Assembly: GCF_015291745.1 (NCBI RefSeq)
Contig: NZ_CP030059.1
Span: forward strand, 2,321,501 to 2,385,500
DNA: 64,000 nucleotides
Direction: 5' to 3'
Source: Bradyrhizobium sp. CCBAU 53351
GTDB taxonomy: Bacteria > Pseudomonadota > Alphaproteobacteria > Rhizobiales > Xanthobacteraceae
The stretch's first letter is position 1. Each line of letters starts with the position of its first letter. Position numbers and translations under genes: made by a program. The notes beneath the pieces were generated by a model. It saw only the letters and a program-made list of their open reading frames with translations, ran no database searches and had not been told where the DNA came from. Shown here in pieces: positions 54,406 to 64,000 of this stretch.

Positions 54406-55323
54406 TCAGGGGCGAATGCGGATGATCGTATTCCCTTTGCGCCGTCCGGTCGGGTTCAGGGCGGCGAGCGCGTCGTTGAAGTTCGAGACGTTGCCGATGT
54501 TCGTCCGCAATCGTCCGCCACGTACCCGCTGGACGATCTCACTCAATTGGGCACGATCGGCCTCGACGACAAAGTCGATCGCCAGGCCGTCGGAGGGCCG
54601 CGCCTCGGCCGGTCCGACGATGGTGACCAGGATTCCTCCGGCTCGAATCAGTCCTGCGGACCGCTTCTGGATGTCGCCGCCGATGACGTCGAACACCAGG
54701 TCGACCTTGCCGATGTCTTCCAGGGCGTCGTTGTCGAGGTCGACGAATTCCTTTGCGCCGAAGCCGAGCACCGTCTGACGGTCGGCGGCGCGTCCGGAGC
54801 CGATGACGTAGGCGCCGGCCTCCCGCGCGAGTTGCGTCACCATCGAACCGACTGCGCCGGCCGCGCCGTGTGCCAGGACGCTCTGCCCCGCCCGGAGACG
54901 GCCATGCTGGAACAGCCCTTGCCATGCGGTGAGGCCCGAGACCGGCAGGCTCGCGCCCACCGTGAAGTCGACGTCACCCGGGAGCGGCGCGAGGTTGCGC
55001 GCCTCGATCGCCACATATTCGGCGAGCGTGCCGTCGCGATACCAGTCCGCGAGGCCAAACACCCGCTGTCCCACCGACAGCCCCGTCGTGCCATATCCGA
55101 GTGCGGTGACTACGCCAGCCAGCTCGTGCCCGGGGATCGACGGGGTTCGGTCACGCTCGAGGCGATCGGTCCAGGTCGAGGGCCACGTCAGCTCGGTCGG
55201 AACAAATCCCGACGCATGAATTCGAACAACGACGTCGTTTATCGATGGCTGCGGCTCGGGCCGGTTGGCCAGCTTCATCCCGGCGGTTCCCGCGGCCTGC
55301 TCCGTTACAACGATCGCCTTCAT
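54406..55323 (-). CDS. Zinc-independent MDR-family NADP-dependent oxidoreductase (quinone reductase-like)
   Basis: 305 residues from MKAIVVTEQAAGTAGM. MDR layout without structural or catalytic zinc Cys: IPGHELAGVVTALG in the GroES-like half, LPVSGLTAWQGLF, the nucleotide-binding HGAAGAVGSMVTQLAREAGA and VDLVFDVIGGD. It matches the quinone-oxidoreductase/zeta-crystallin group. It is the last gene before an 1.1-kb gene-free region. No partner is evident. Confidence 0.86.
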   Translation of the reverse strand: MKAIVVTEQAAGTAGMKLANRPEPQPSINDVVVRIHASGFVPTELTWPSTWTDRLERDRTPSIPGHELAGVVTALGYGTTGLSVGQRVFGLADWYRDGTLAEYVAIEARNLAPLPGDVDFTVGASLPVSGLTAWQGLFQHGRLRAGQSVLAHGAAGAVGSMVTQLAREAGAYVIGSGRAADRQTVLGFGAKEFVDLDNDALEDIGKVDLVFDVIGGDIQKRSAGLIRAGGILVTIVGPAEARPSDGLAIDFVVEADRAQLSEIVQRVRGGRLRTNIGNVSNFNDALAALNPTGRRKGNTIIRIRP

Positions 55324-55550
55324 GGGATTATCTCCTCGGTCATTGTTTCCTCATGCAACTGTTGCAGGCAGCGCGAGCGCGACGGCTATCTTCGCTGTCT
55401 GCATGGACCGGGGCTCCCACTGAGACTGATCGGGATGCTTCGGTCGTGGTACTGGCGGGTAGATGCTTCGCGCCTCGTCATGACACCAGTACCAAGATTG
55501 CAAAATCTGGCTGTACCAAGCGCATCGAGGCGGAGAGCAGGTTCAGCTCG

Positions 55551-55640
55551 GAGGATGAGTAGAGCGTCAGCGAAGCCCATGAATTCCGCCGCCTCTGACG
55601 AAACACGATGGATTTCGCAAGGGCTCGACCGATCCTGCGC
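55551..55640. repeat. GGATGGGTAGAGCGAAGCGAAACCCATC-type repeat, copy 4
   Basis: AGGATGAGTAGAGCGTCAGC with GAAGCCCATGA at left, and CACGATGGATTTCGCAAGG with GCTCGACCGATCCTG at right. It is diverged but colinear with the three preceding copies. Confidence 0.72.
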
Positions 55641-55704
55641 CCCCATCATGTCGAGGCATCCTCCGACAACGCGGGGCGACGGGGCTGCGTCTCAAATATT
55701 CTGA

Positions 55705-55733
55705 TTGACCGAATTAAAAATTTCGGCTAAACC
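55705..55733 (+). promoter_or_regulatory. Candidate sigma-70-type promoter
   Basis: TTGACC (55705-55710), a 17-nt AT-rich spacer, then TAAACC (55728-55733). It stands out in very GC-rich surroundings and points towards the 56116-56220 hairpin with no protein gene between, so it could drive a non-coding transcript. Confidence 0.35.
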
Positions 55734-56115
55734 GCATTCCATCCTGGCCTGCCAAGGGGGCGTTTCGCGATCGTCACGATACGTGAGCCGGGATGCGATG
55801 GACGCGGCAGCGCCGGCGCGTAAGGTGATGGCAGGGCGGGCAACCCTCGTGAGCCATCACGATCCCCGATACGACACGGCGCGGTCACAGCGTTTCTTTT
55901 CGGCGTCGGGGGCGAGCACGCGCGAGCTTCCGGCTGTCCGGGGAGGGACGACCGCGGACGGCAAAAGCGTGTGGTCCTGACGCCCGGGGTTCTGGCGTCA
56001 AGGCTTGCGGTGATGTGGCGGCCCGACCGGGCGCGTGCATCGATCAGCCGCAAGGCGACGGGGGCAATAGTGCATCGCTCCCGGGGGAGAGCGCGCCATA
56101 AGCCGTAACACCATT

Positions 56116-56220
56116 GCGCAGGGAAGGCCGGGCGTCCGGCATCACCTGTGGTCAACCCCGCGTGCGTTCTTGTCGCGTGCGGACCTTCGGGTGCCAGCCG
56201 GCGCCCGGCCTTCCCTGTGC
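56116..56220. repeat. Long hairpin element (about 24-bp stem, 56-nt loop)
   Basis: Left arm 56116-56140 (GCGCAGGGAAGGCCGGGCG then TCCGGC) pairs with right arm 56197-56220 (GCCGGCGCCCGGCCTTCCC then TGTGC). One G-T wobble and one bulged T are needed. The loop contains ACCTTCGGGT, a UUCG-type mini-hairpin. It could be a structured RNA or a DNA-level repeat. Confidence 0.55.
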
Positions 56221-56336
56221 CCTTTGTTCTCGACGAGGGCGAAACGGACAGCCAAGCTCGGGCGAAACGGCCGCGGGATCGCGAAGGCGTGTTTACAGAG
56301 ATAAACCAGGCAGCTCTCGTGCCAGTCGAAGCTCTC

Positions 56337-56426
56337 GTGCCCCGGACGCAGCGCAGCGCTCCTTCAGCGGTGCGCTGCAGAGCCGGGGCCCATCTCTCCA
56401 CGTGGACCGTGTGGCTCCTGGGTCCC
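56337..56426. repeat. CCCCGGACGCAGCGC-type repeat, left part, interrupted by IS110
   Basis: It starts GTGCCCCGGACGCAGCGCAG, continues GCGCTGCAGAGCCGGGGCC and runs to CCTGGGTCCC, where similarity to the repeat stops. It resumes at 57534. The intact copy at 32097-32234 shows the uninterrupted order. Confidence 0.75.
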
Positions 56427-57527
<1,101 letters not shown>

Positions 57528-57533
57528 CAGTTG

Positions 57534-57618
57534 CCGGCCAGCTCTGCGCAGCAACGCCGCCAGCGCGTTTACGCGCGTCTTCGACGCACGAACGGCGTTG
57601 CTGCTTGTCCGGGACACG
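57534..57618. repeat. CCCCGGACGCAGCGC-type repeat, right part, interrupted by IS110
   Basis: It continues the repeat after the element: CCAGCTCTGCGCAGC, then a perfect 12-bp stem GCAGCAACGCCG (57548-57559) / CGGCGTTGCTGC (57593-57604) enclosing GCGCG-TTTA-CGCGC, and ends TTGTCCGGGACACGG, the mirror of the left arm at 56337. Confidence 0.78.
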
Positions 57619-57727
57619 GATGCCACCGTGTGCACCGCTCCCAAGTTCATCTTGCGCTGCGGTAGAAAAATATCGCACACTCGTTCGCGCCGGGGAGCCA
57701 CAGGGAGCTCTGCAAGAGGAGCGAGCC

Positions 57728-60520
57728 ATGTCCCTCCAGACCATTTCATCCGACGCCACTGAGCATCGCGCCAACCGGCCCGAGGACGCCCAGGCCACGG
57801 AAGCGGAGGCGCGGCTGCGCGACGACATCCGCCTGCTCGGGCGCATCCTCGGCGACACCGTGCGCGACCAGGAGGGCGCCGACGTGTTCGACCTGGTCGA
57901 GCGCATCCGGCAGACCTCGATCCGGTTCCACCGCGACGAGGACCGGCTCGCCCGCCGCGAGCTCGAGCAGATCCTCGACAGCATGTCGACCTCCGAGACG
58001 GTGCGGATCGTCCGCGCCTTCAGCTATTTCTCCCACCTCGCCAACATCGCCGAGGACCAGAACAACATCCGCCAGATGCGGGCTCGCGGCGCAGGCAAGA
58101 ACTCAGGTGTGCTGGCGGAAACGCTGGCCCACGCCAAGGCGGCGGGCATCGACCCCGACGCGCTGCGCAGCTTCTTCAAGTCCGCGCTGGTCAGCCCGGT
58201 CTTGACCGCGCACCCAACCGAAGTGCGCCGCAAGAGCACCATGGATCGCGAGATGGAGGTCGCAGGCCTGCTCGACCGCCGCGAGCGCGTCGCGCTGACC
58301 GCGGAGGAGGCGGATGCCAGCGACGAGCAGCTCCGCCGCGAGGTGCTGACGCTGTGGCAGACCAATCTGCTTCGCCGCACCAAGCTCACCGTGCTCGATG
58401 AGGTCGCCAACGGCCTGTCGTTCTACGACTACACCTTCCTGCGCGAGGTCCCGCGCCTCGTCAACGCGCTGGAAGACCGGCTGGAGGAGGGCGGCGAGCA
58501 GGCGGCCGGCGAGCTCGCCTCGTTCCTGCGCATGGGGAGCTGGATCGGCGGCGACCGCGACGGCAATCCCTTCGTCACCGCCGACGTGATGCGCGGCACG
58601 CTGCGGCTGCAGTCGAGCCGCGTGATGCAGTTCTATCTGAACGAGCTGCACGTGCTCGGCTCGGAATTGTCGATCGCGGCGCACCTCGCCGATGTCTCCG
58701 AGGAGCTGCGTAACCTCGCCGAGCGCTCGCCAGACACCTCGCCGCACCGGAGCGGCGAGCCTTATCGGCTGGCGGTCTCCGGCATCTATGCGCGCCTGAC
58801 CGCGACGGCCGAAAAGCTCGAGGTCGAGATCACGCGCCGGCCCGTCGGCAAGGGGGCGCCTTATACCAGCGTGAAGGAGCTGCAGGCCGATCTCGACGTG
58901 CTGCACCGTTCGCTGATCTCCAACAACGCCCGCGTCATCGCGCGCGGCCGGCTGCGGCTGCTCCGGCGCGCGGTGGACTGCTTCGGCTTCCATCTGGCGC
59001 GGCTCGACATCCGCCAGAACTCCGCGGTGCACGAGCGCACCATCGCCGAGCTGATGGATGCCGCCAACCCCGGCATGTCCTATCTCGCGCTCGGCGAAGA
59101 CGCCCGCATCTCGCTGCTGACCAACGAGCTGCGCTCGACGCGCGCGCTGGTGTCGCCCTTCGTCAAATACAGCGACGAGACCATGGGCGAGCTCAACGTC
59201 TTCCATGCCGCCGCGGAGGCGCACGCCAAGTTCGGCTCGGACGCCATTCCCCAATGCATCATCTCGATGTGCAAGGGCATGTCCGACATGCTCGAGGTCG
59301 CGGTGCTCTTGAAGGAGGTCGGCCTCGTCCATCCTTCCGGCCGCAGCGCCATCAACATCGTGCCGCTGTTCGAGACCATCGAGGATCTGCAGGCCTCCTC
59401 CGGCATCATGGATCGCATGCTGTCGCTGCACGACTACCGGCGCCTCGTCGACAGCCGCGGCAGCGTGCAGGAGGTCATGCTCGGCTATTCCGACAGCAAC
59501 AAGGACGGCGGTTTCGTCACCTCGGGCTGGGAGCTCTACAAGGCCGAGATCAATCTCGTCGAGGTGTTCGAGCGGCATCACGTGCGCTTGCGCCTGTTCC
59601 ACGGCCGCGGCGGCTCTGTGGGGCGCGGCGGCGGACCGAGCTATGACGCCATCATCGCGCAGCCCGGCGGCGCGGTGAACGGCCAGATCCGCATCACCGA
59701 GCAGGGCGAGATCATCTCGTCGAAATATTCCAACGCCGAGGTCGGCCGCAACAATCTGGAGATCCTGGCGGCCGCGACGCTCGAGGCGAGTCTCTTGCAT
59801 CCGCGCCAGAGCGCGCCGCGCCGCGAATATCTGACCGCGATGGACGAATTGTCGAACCTCGCCTTCAAAGCCTATCGCGGCCTCGTCTACGAGACCGAGG
59901 GCTTCGTCGATTATTTCTGGTCATCGACCGTGATCAACGAGATCGCGACGCTGAACATCGGCAGCCGCCCGGCCTCGCGCAAGAAGACCCGCGCCATCGA
60001 GGACCTGCGCGCCATCCCCTGGGTGTTCTCCTGGGCGCAATGCCGCCTGATGCTGCCGGGCTGGTACGGCTTTGGCAGCGCGGTCGAGCAGTGGATCGCG
60101 GAGCATCCCGACAAGGGCATGCCGTTCCTCAAGGAGCTCTACAGGGAATGGCCGTTCTTCCGCATGCTGCTGTCGAACATGGACATGGTGCTCGCGAAAA
60201 GCTCGATCGCGATCGCCTCGCGTTATGCCGAGCTCGTGCCGGATGAAGCCTTGCGTGAAAAAATCTTCGGCCGCATCCGCCGCGAATGGCACGCCTCGAT
60301 CGAGAGCCTGCTCGACATCATGGGCCAGGACCGGTTGCTGCAGGGTAATCCGTTGCTGGAGCGCTCCGTGCGCCACCGCTTCCCCTATCTCGATCCGCTC
60401 AACCACGTGCAGGTCGAGCTCCTGAGAGAGCACCGCGCGCAGAACCCGGACGAGCAGGTGCTGCGCGGGATTCAGCTGACGATCAACGGGATCTCGGCGG
60501 GGTTGCGGAATACGGGATAG
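57728..60520 (+). CDS. ppc: Phosphoenolpyruvate carboxylase
   Basis: 930-residue cytosolic enzyme that carboxylates PEP to oxaloacetate, replenishing the TCA cycle. Start [10 protein letters not shown] with AGAGGAG upstream. Hallmarks: catalytic His162 in [24 protein letters not shown], the [10 protein letters not shown] block near residue 587, the mobile loop [14 protein letters not shown] near residue 625, and the C-terminal [15 protein letters not shown]. Length and ending match bacterial PEPC. The IS110 insertion ends about 190 nt upstream, so the promoter must lie in the remaining 110 nt or be supplied from further upstream. Confidence 0.96.
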   Translation: MSLQTISSDATEHRANRPEDAQATEAEARLRDDIRLLGRILGDTVRDQEGADVFDLVERIRQTSIRFHRDEDRLARRELEQILDSMSTSETVRIVRAFSYFSHLANIAEDQNNIRQMRARGAGKNSGVLAETLAHAKAAGIDPDALRSFFKSALVSPVLTAHPTEVRRKSTMDREMEVAGLLDRRERVALTAEEADASDEQLRREVLTLWQTNLLRRTKLTVLDEVANGLSFYDYTFLREVPRLVNALEDRLEEGGEQAAGELASFLRMGSWIGGDRDGNPFVTADVMRGTLRLQSSRVMQFYLNELHVLGSELSIAAHLADVSEELRNLAERSPDTSPHRSGEPYRLAVSGIYARLTATAEKLEVEITRRPVGKGAPYTSVKELQADLDVLHRSLISNNARVIARGRLRLLRRAVDCFGFHLARLDIRQNSAVHERTIAELMDAANPGMSYLALGEDARISLLTNELRSTRALVSPFVKYSDETMGELNVFHAAAEAHAKFGSDAIPQCIISMCKGMSDMLEVAVLLKEVGLVHPSGRSAINIVPLFETIEDLQASSGIMDRMLSLHDYRRLVDSRGSVQEVMLGYSDSNKDGGFVTSGWELYKAEINLVEVFERHHVRLRLFHGRGGSVGRGGGPSYDAIIAQPGGAVNGQIRITEQGEIISSKYSNAEVGRNNLEILAAATLEASLLHPRQSAPRREYLTAMDELSNLAFKAYRGLVYETEGFVDYFWSSTVINEIATLNIGSRPASRKKTRAIEDLRAIPWVFSWAQCRLMLPGWYGFGSAVEQWIAEHPDKGMPFLKELYREWPFFRMLLSNMDMVLAKSSIAIASRYAELVPDEALREKIFGRIRREWHASIESLLDIMGQDRLLQGNPLLERSVRHRFPYLDPLNHVQVELLREHRAQNPDEQVLRGIQLTINGISAGLRNTG

Positions 60521-60521
60521 G

Positions 60522-60594
60522 GGAGAGTAGCGAATGGCGAGTAGCGAAAAGGAGACATATTCCCTAACGACTCGCCACTCGCCACTCGCGCTAC
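60522..60594. repeat. GCGAGTAGCG inverted repeat after ppc
   Basis: GAGAGTAGCGAATGGCGAGTAGCG at left and CGACTCGCCACTCGCCACTCGCGCTAC split at right are imperfect inverted copies with internal tandem ACTCGCC units. It lies between convergent ppc and the gluconolactonase-like gene and may serve as a shared terminator. Confidence 0.65.
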
Positions 60595-60595
60595 C

Positions 60596-61759
60596 TCACG
60601 GCTTCATCGCGCCCTGCACGCTGGTGTAGACCGCATAGAGCGAGGTCGAGCCGCAAATATAGAGCCTGTTGCGCTGCTGGCCGCCGAAGCAGAGGTTGGC
60701 CACGGTCTCCGGAATGTGGATCTTGCCGAGCAATTCGCCCGATGCCGTATAGCAGCGCACGCCGTCCTCGTTCGGATCGCCCCAGCCGACCGAGCACCAG
60801 ACCCGCCCTTCGGTGTCACAGCGGACGCCGTCGGTGATGCCAGGTTTCGGCATCTCGGCGAAGACCTTGCCGTTCGAGACCTTGCCCGCGGCGACGTCCA
60901 GGTCGAACACGCGGATATGCGATGGATTGTCCGGCCCGTCCGTGAAGCCGGTGTCGCAGATGTAGAGCTTCTTCTCGTCCGGCGAGATGGCGAGCCCGTT
61001 CGGCTCGACGAAGTCGTCGACCACGACCTTGACCTCGCCGGATTTGGGGTCGACCCGGTAGACATTCTTCTTCTCCTGCTCGGGCTCGGCCTTGATCCCC
61101 TCGTAGAACCCGCCGATCCCGTAGGCGGGATCGGTGAACCAGATCGCGCCGTCGGCGGTGACGACTGCATCGTTCGGCGAGTTCAGCCGCTTGCCGTTGA
61201 ACTTGTCGGCGATCACGGTGATCGAGCCGTCGAGCTCGGTCCGCGTCACGCGCCGGCCACTGTGCTCGCAGGTGATGAGGCGTCCTTCGCGATCGATGGT
61301 GTTGCCGTTCGAGTTCATCGAGGGCTGACGATAGACGCTGAGGTGACCGTCATCCTCCGAGAAGCGCATGATGCGGTTGTTCGGGATGTCGCTGAACAGC
61401 ACATAACGGCCTGCCGCGAAATAGACCGGCCCCTCGGCCCAGCGGAAGCCGGTCGCGACGCGCTCGACCGCCATGGTGCCTGCGAAGGCGGGAAAACCGG
61501 AGGGGCCGAATGTCGGCGGCCCTTTCTTGGCGGATTCCAGGTGGGCATCCGGGTAGCGGCTGCCGGGCAACGGTCCGAGCGGCAATGGCGCCGTCGACAT
61601 CGTCGGCGCGCCGGTCTGGCCCAGGGGCGCCACGGAAGCAGCGCCGGCCGCGCCGATGGTCATGCCCGTTGCCGCGACTGCGGCGGCGCCCTTGAGCAGG
61701 GTGCGGCGGGCGAGAACGGGTTCGCCGGAATCGGTGATGATAGGCTGGGGTATCGTCAT
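60596..61759 (-). CDS. SMP-30/gluconolactonase-like protein with Tat signal
   Basis: 387 residues from MTIPQPIITDSG with GGGAGGCG upstream. The leader is Tat-like: ARRTLLKGAAAVAATGM, with a Gly/Ala-rich hydrophobic stretch. The mature protein is a six-bladed beta-propeller with GFRWAEGPVYFAAG (metal Glu), LNSPNDAVVTADGAIWFTDPAYG, VEPNGLAISPDEKKLYICDTG and KPGITDGVRCDTEGRVW, the metal-binding positions of the SMP-30 family. It likely hydrolyses a sugar lactone in the periplasm. It is monocistronic and convergent with ppc. Confidence 0.87.
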   Translation of the reverse strand: MTIPQPIITDSGEPVLARRTLLKGAAAVAATGMTIGAAGAASVAPLGQTGAPTMSTAPLPLGPLPGSRYPDAHLESAKKGPPTFGPSGFPAFAGTMAVERVATGFRWAEGPVYFAAGRYVLFSDIPNNRIMRFSEDDGHLSVYRQPSMNSNGNTIDREGRLITCEHSGRRVTRTELDGSITVIADKFNGKRLNSPNDAVVTADGAIWFTDPAYGIGGFYEGIKAEPEQEKKNVYRVDPKSGEVKVVVDDFVEPNGLAISPDEKKLYICDTGFTDGPDNPSHIRVFDLDVAAGKVSNGKVFAEMPKPGITDGVRCDTEGRVWCSVGWGDPNEDGVRCYTASGELLGKIHIPETVANLCFGGQQRNRLYICGSTSLYAVYTSVQGAMKP

Positions 61760-61874
61760 GGTCGCCTCCCGATTTTTTTGTTGGGAGGAGACCATCCGCC
61801 CGCATTCGGGCGTAAAGCGGGCGATCTCCGGCCGAACAACCGGAGATCGCAATGCAGCAATAGAAGGGATCCGG

Positions 61875-62789
61875 CTAGACGGGATCCCAGGTGAAGATGT
61901 CGGCGGAGCGGTCGAGCTTGTAGAACGAGCCCTTCAGCGCCGGCATGCCGTGTTCCGCGATCGACTGCGGCGTCCAGCCCTCGCTCCGCTGCACCGAGCG
62001 AATGGGGCGGTTCTGGCTGAACAGGAAGATCTCGTTCATGCGCACGCCGAAAATCTGTCCCGTGACGTCCTTGGCGGAGTCGCCGAGCAGATAGCCGCAC
62101 AGCGGGGCGATCTTTTCGGGTCCCATCTGCTTGATCTTTTCGACCCGCGCCTTCTCCGCTTCAGTCTCCGTCGGGATCGTGCCGATCATGCGCGTCCAGG
62201 CGAACGGCGAGACGCAGTTGGAGCGGACGTTGAAGCGGCCCATGTCGAGCGCGATGGATTTGGAGAGGCCGACGATGCCGAGCTTGGCTGCAGCGTAGTT
62301 GGCTTGTCCGAAATTGCCGATCAGGCCCGAGGTCGAGGTGAAGTGCACGAACGAGCCGCTCTCCTGCTCGCGGAAGATCCGCGCCGCGGCGTGAGAGACG
62401 TAGAACGAGCCCATCAAATGCACCTTGATGACGGCCTCGAACGCCTCCACGCTCATCTTGTGGAAGATCATGTCGCGCAAAATGCCGGCATTGTTGACGA
62501 CGCCGTCGAGCCGGCCGAAATGATCGGTCGCCGTCTTCACGATCTTGCTGGCGGGAATGGCTTCCGCGACGCTCTCGAAATTGGCGACCGCCGTGCCGCC
62601 GCGCTTCTTGATCTCCTCGACCACTTCCTCGGCCGGTGCCGCGTTCGAGCCCGCGCCGTCGGAGGCGCCACCGGGATCGTTGACGACGACCTTGGCGCCT
62701 TCGCCCGCGCACAAGAGCGCAATCTCGCGCCCGATGCCGCGGCCTGCGCCGGTGACGATGATGACCTTGTCCTGCAGTGATTTGCTCAT
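61875..62789 (-). CDS. SDR-family 3-hydroxyacyl-CoA dehydrogenase-like protein
   Basis: 304 residues from MSKSLQDKVIIVTGAG. Complete catalytic set: TGAGRGIG, NNAGILRD, FTSTSGLIGNFGQANYAAAKLG with Ser, Tyr and Lys. The NDPGGASDGAGS insertion after strand 2 and the NNAGILRDMIFHKM stretch resemble the dehydrogenase half of peroxisomal multifunctional enzyme type 2 (HSD17B4). A tail of about 50 residues after the core has no assigned domain. It sits 145 nt upstream, in genome order, of a thiolase on the same strand, consistent with consecutive beta-oxidation steps. Confidence 0.86.
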   Translation of the reverse strand: MSKSLQDKVIIVTGAGRGIGREIALLCAGEGAKVVVNDPGGASDGAGSNAAPAEEVVEEIKKRGGTAVANFESVAEAIPASKIVKTATDHFGRLDGVVNNAGILRDMIFHKMSVEAFEAVIKVHLMGSFYVSHAAARIFREQESGSFVHFTSTSGLIGNFGQANYAAAKLGIVGLSKSIALDMGRFNVRSNCVSPFAWTRMIGTIPTETEAEKARVEKIKQMGPEKIAPLCGYLLGDSAKDVTGQIFGVRMNEIFLFSQNRPIRSVQRSEGWTPQSIAEHGMPALKGSFYKLDRSADIFTWDPV

Positions 62790-62820
62790 GTGGGTTCTCC
62801 GCTATGTGTTCGAAATTCCG

Positions 62821-62931
62821 CTGTCATTCCGGGGCGCGCCTCTTGGCGCGAGCCCGGAATCCATTTTTCCGCCTCGCTCGCTGCACGATGGATTCCGGGC
62901 TCGTCGCTTTGCGCCGCCCCGGAATGACAGC
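62821..62931. repeat. GTCATTCCGGG-type palindromic repeat, copy 5
   Basis: CTGTCATTCCGGGGCGCG and GAGCCCGGAATCCAT are mirrored by ATGGATTCCGGGCTCG and CGCCCCGGAATGACAG. It is the best-preserved copy in the window. Confidence 0.87.
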
Positions 62932-62934
62932 CAG

Positions 62935-64000
62935 CTACCTCTCGTTCGTAAACACGATCGTGCCACTCGCCGCGAACATTCCGCCGACGCCATGACACAC
63001 CGAAATTGTCGCGTTCGGCACCTGCGCCGGCGCGATGCCGCGCATCTGTCGCACGCTCTCCTGCAGCGCGTACATGCCGTACATGCCCGAATGCATATAG
63101 CTCAATCCGCCGCCATTGGTGTTGAGCGGCAGTTTCCCGCCGGGCCGCGTATTGCCGTCCGCGATGAATTTTCCGGTCTCCTCATGGGGCATGAATCCGA
63201 GATCGCCGAGGCCGAACAGCGGCAGATGCGCAAACGCGTCGTAGATCATGAGATGATCGACGTCCTTGTGCGCGATCCCGGCTTCCTTGAACGCGAGGGG
63301 ACCTGCGGTCTTGAACGCCCGCGAAGAATTGAACGTTTCCATCTGGCTGACCATCGGCGTCTCGACGCTCTCGCCGGTGCCCATGATGTAGACCGGCTTG
63401 CGCGGAAAGTCCTTGGCGCGGTCGGCCGAGGTCAGGATCAGCGCGCCGCCGCCATCGGTGACGAGGCAGCACTGCAGCAGGCGGAACGGATAGGCGATCA
63501 TGCGCGAGTTGAGAACGTCGGCGACGGTGATCGGGTCCTTCATCATCGCGCGCGGATTCTTCGCCGCCCATTCGCGCTGCACCACCGCGACCGAAGCCAG
63601 CTGCTCGTGGGTAATGCCGTAGGTCTTCATGAAGCGCAGCACGGGGATCGGGAACATGCTGGGCGGGCCGTAGACGCCGTAGGGCGCCTCGAACTGGCCT
63701 TGCAGGCTATCGGCGGGGATCGAGCGCGGCGCCTTGCCGATCATCGACTTGCCGCTCTCGGCATGAGTGATCAGCACGGTCTTGCACAGGCCGGCCTCGA
63801 TTGCTGCCGCGGCGTGACGAACGTGCAGCATGAACGAGCAGCCGCCGACCGAGGTGCCGTCCACCCAGGTCGGCTTGATGCCGAGATAATGGCAGACCTG
63901 CTGCGGCGTCTCGACCGCGGTGGCGAAGCCGTCGATGTCGGACAACTTCAGCCCGGCATCCGCGATGGCATTCAGCGCCGCATCCGCGTGAAGCTGGAGC
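62935..64000 (-). CDS. Thiolase / SCP2-type acetyl-CoA acyltransferase, C-terminal part
   Basis: The gene runs off the window; 355 codons are visible and the reading frame is open to 64000, where it encodes the LHADAALNAIADAG helix that precedes LSDIDGF. A TTG at 63945 is not the real start. The nucleophile Cys is present in SVGGCSFML, unlike the thiolase-like protein at 32241. The substrate block TNGGGLSYMHSGMYG supplies the catalytic His, and SVCHGVGGMFAASG the second Cys near the C terminus. It cleaves a 3-ketoacyl-CoA, probably after the SDR encoded at 61875. Confidence 0.88.
   Translation of the reverse strand, partial: LQLHADAALNAIADAGLKLSDIDGFATAVETPQQVCHYLGIKPTWVDGTSVGGCSFMLHVRHAAAAIEAGLCKTVLITHAESGKSMIGKAPRSIPADSLQGQFEAPYGVYGPPSMFPIPVLRFMKTYGITHEQLASVAVVQREWAAKNPRAMMKDPITVADVLNSRMIAYPFRLLQCCLVTDGGGALILTSADRAKDFPRKPVYIMGTGESVETPMVSQMETFNSSRAFKTAGPLAFKEAGIAHKDVDHLMIYDAFAHLPLFGLGDLGFMPHEETGKFIADGNTRPGGKLPLNTNGGGLSYMHSGMYGMYALQESVRQMRGIAPAQVPNATISVCHGVGGMFAASGTIVFTNER

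Larger units (their letters stand above)
55324..56426. other. 1.1-kb gene-free region with promoter-like site and a long hairpin
   Basis: No open frame here has a convincing start, ribosome site or recognisable protein. The most prominent frame (55705-55980, plus) starts with TTG inside the promoter-like sequence. The region holds a repeat copy (55551-55640), an AT-rich promoter-like site (55705-55733), a 24-bp hairpin (56116-56220) and the left part of the IS-split repeat. From memory, similar non-coding sequence occurs repeatedly in other Bradyrhizobiaceae genomes, which I cannot verify here. Confidence 0.6.

Noticed and set aside
55705..55980. 91-codon plus-strand frame in the gene-free region
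   Set aside because: It starts with TTG inside a promoter-like sequence, has no ribosome site, and shows no domain. I treat the region as non-coding.
58103..59800. A 565-codon minus-strand frame opposite ppc
   Set aside because: Antisense to a highly conserved enzyme; composition is that of a shadow frame.
63945..64000. TTG at 63945 as the start of the thiolase
   Set aside because: The frame stays open to the window end and encodes the helix that normally precedes this point in thiolases, so the gene is cut by the window edge.

Overview
The window is 64 kb of GC-rich chromosomal DNA from an alphaproteobacterium. Rhizobial Aap-type permeases, LivHMGF modules, many beta-oxidation paralogs, tandem chemoreceptors, a 930-residue PEP carboxylase and many palindromic intergenic repeats point to a Bradyrhizobium-like organism. 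The genus is an inference from gene content and style, not from a marker gene. I saw no rRNA, tRNA, CRISPR array, phage or conjugation genes. The only mobile element is one IS110-family insertion sequence.

Layout. 0-2.4 kb: two permeases of a general L-amino-acid ABC transporter (aapQ, aapM). 2.5-8.2 kb: an amidase, an active-site-degenerate SDR divergent from a tartrate/D-malate dehydrogenase, a SUFU-domain protein, and the end of the next operon. 7.1-17 kb: a LysR regulator heads an operon with an M20 carbamoyl/ureido hydrolase, a D-2-hydroxyacid dehydrogenase and an Ldh_2-type oxidoreductase. It is divergent from a DUF1445 protein followed by a complete branched-chain/amide ABC transporter (binding protein, LivH, LivM, LivG, LivF). 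A perfect 21-bp palindrome lies between the two arms. 17.2-21 kb: four genes for L-threonate/D-erythronate-type catabolism (otnC divergent from ltnD-otnI-otnK). 21.1-27.6 kb: three tandem chemoreceptors with different sensor domains; two of them share almost identical output modules. 27.7-32.1 kb: an RND pump and its periplasmic adaptor.

32.2-51.6 kb and 61.9-64 kb hold a loose acyl-CoA catabolic region: two acyl-CoA synthetases, two acyl-CoA dehydrogenases, four crotonases, several SDRs, thiolase-like proteins and a nitronate monooxygenase. Within it an aminoglycoside-phosphotransferase-like kinase sits 3 nt from a small DUF6285-like protein, near an ACAD11-type dehydrogenase. That combination resembles the LvaA/LvaB/LvaC system for 4-hydroxyacyl-CoA. 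Mixed in are a YghU-type glutathione transferase, a GNAT-GFA fusion, a flavin reductase and a VOC protein. 51.7-55.3 kb: YccF, a small secreted protein, an MFS permease and a quinone-reductase-like enzyme. 55.3-56.4 kb is a gene-free stretch with a promoter-like sequence and a very long hairpin. 57.7-61.8 kb: ppc and a Tat-exported SMP-30/gluconolactonase-like protein.

The most notable item is the IS110 element at about 56427-57533. Its 159-nt leader can be folded by eye into two stem-loops. Their internal-loop strands match, in the register expected for a bridge RNA, the left target flank, the right side of the target repeat, the element's right end and its left end. The element sits inside, and splits, one of the palindromic repeats of this genome, and another member of that repeat family at 32.1 kb keeps the uninterrupted target sequence. 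This gives a self-consistent reading of guide, target and donor from one genomic copy.
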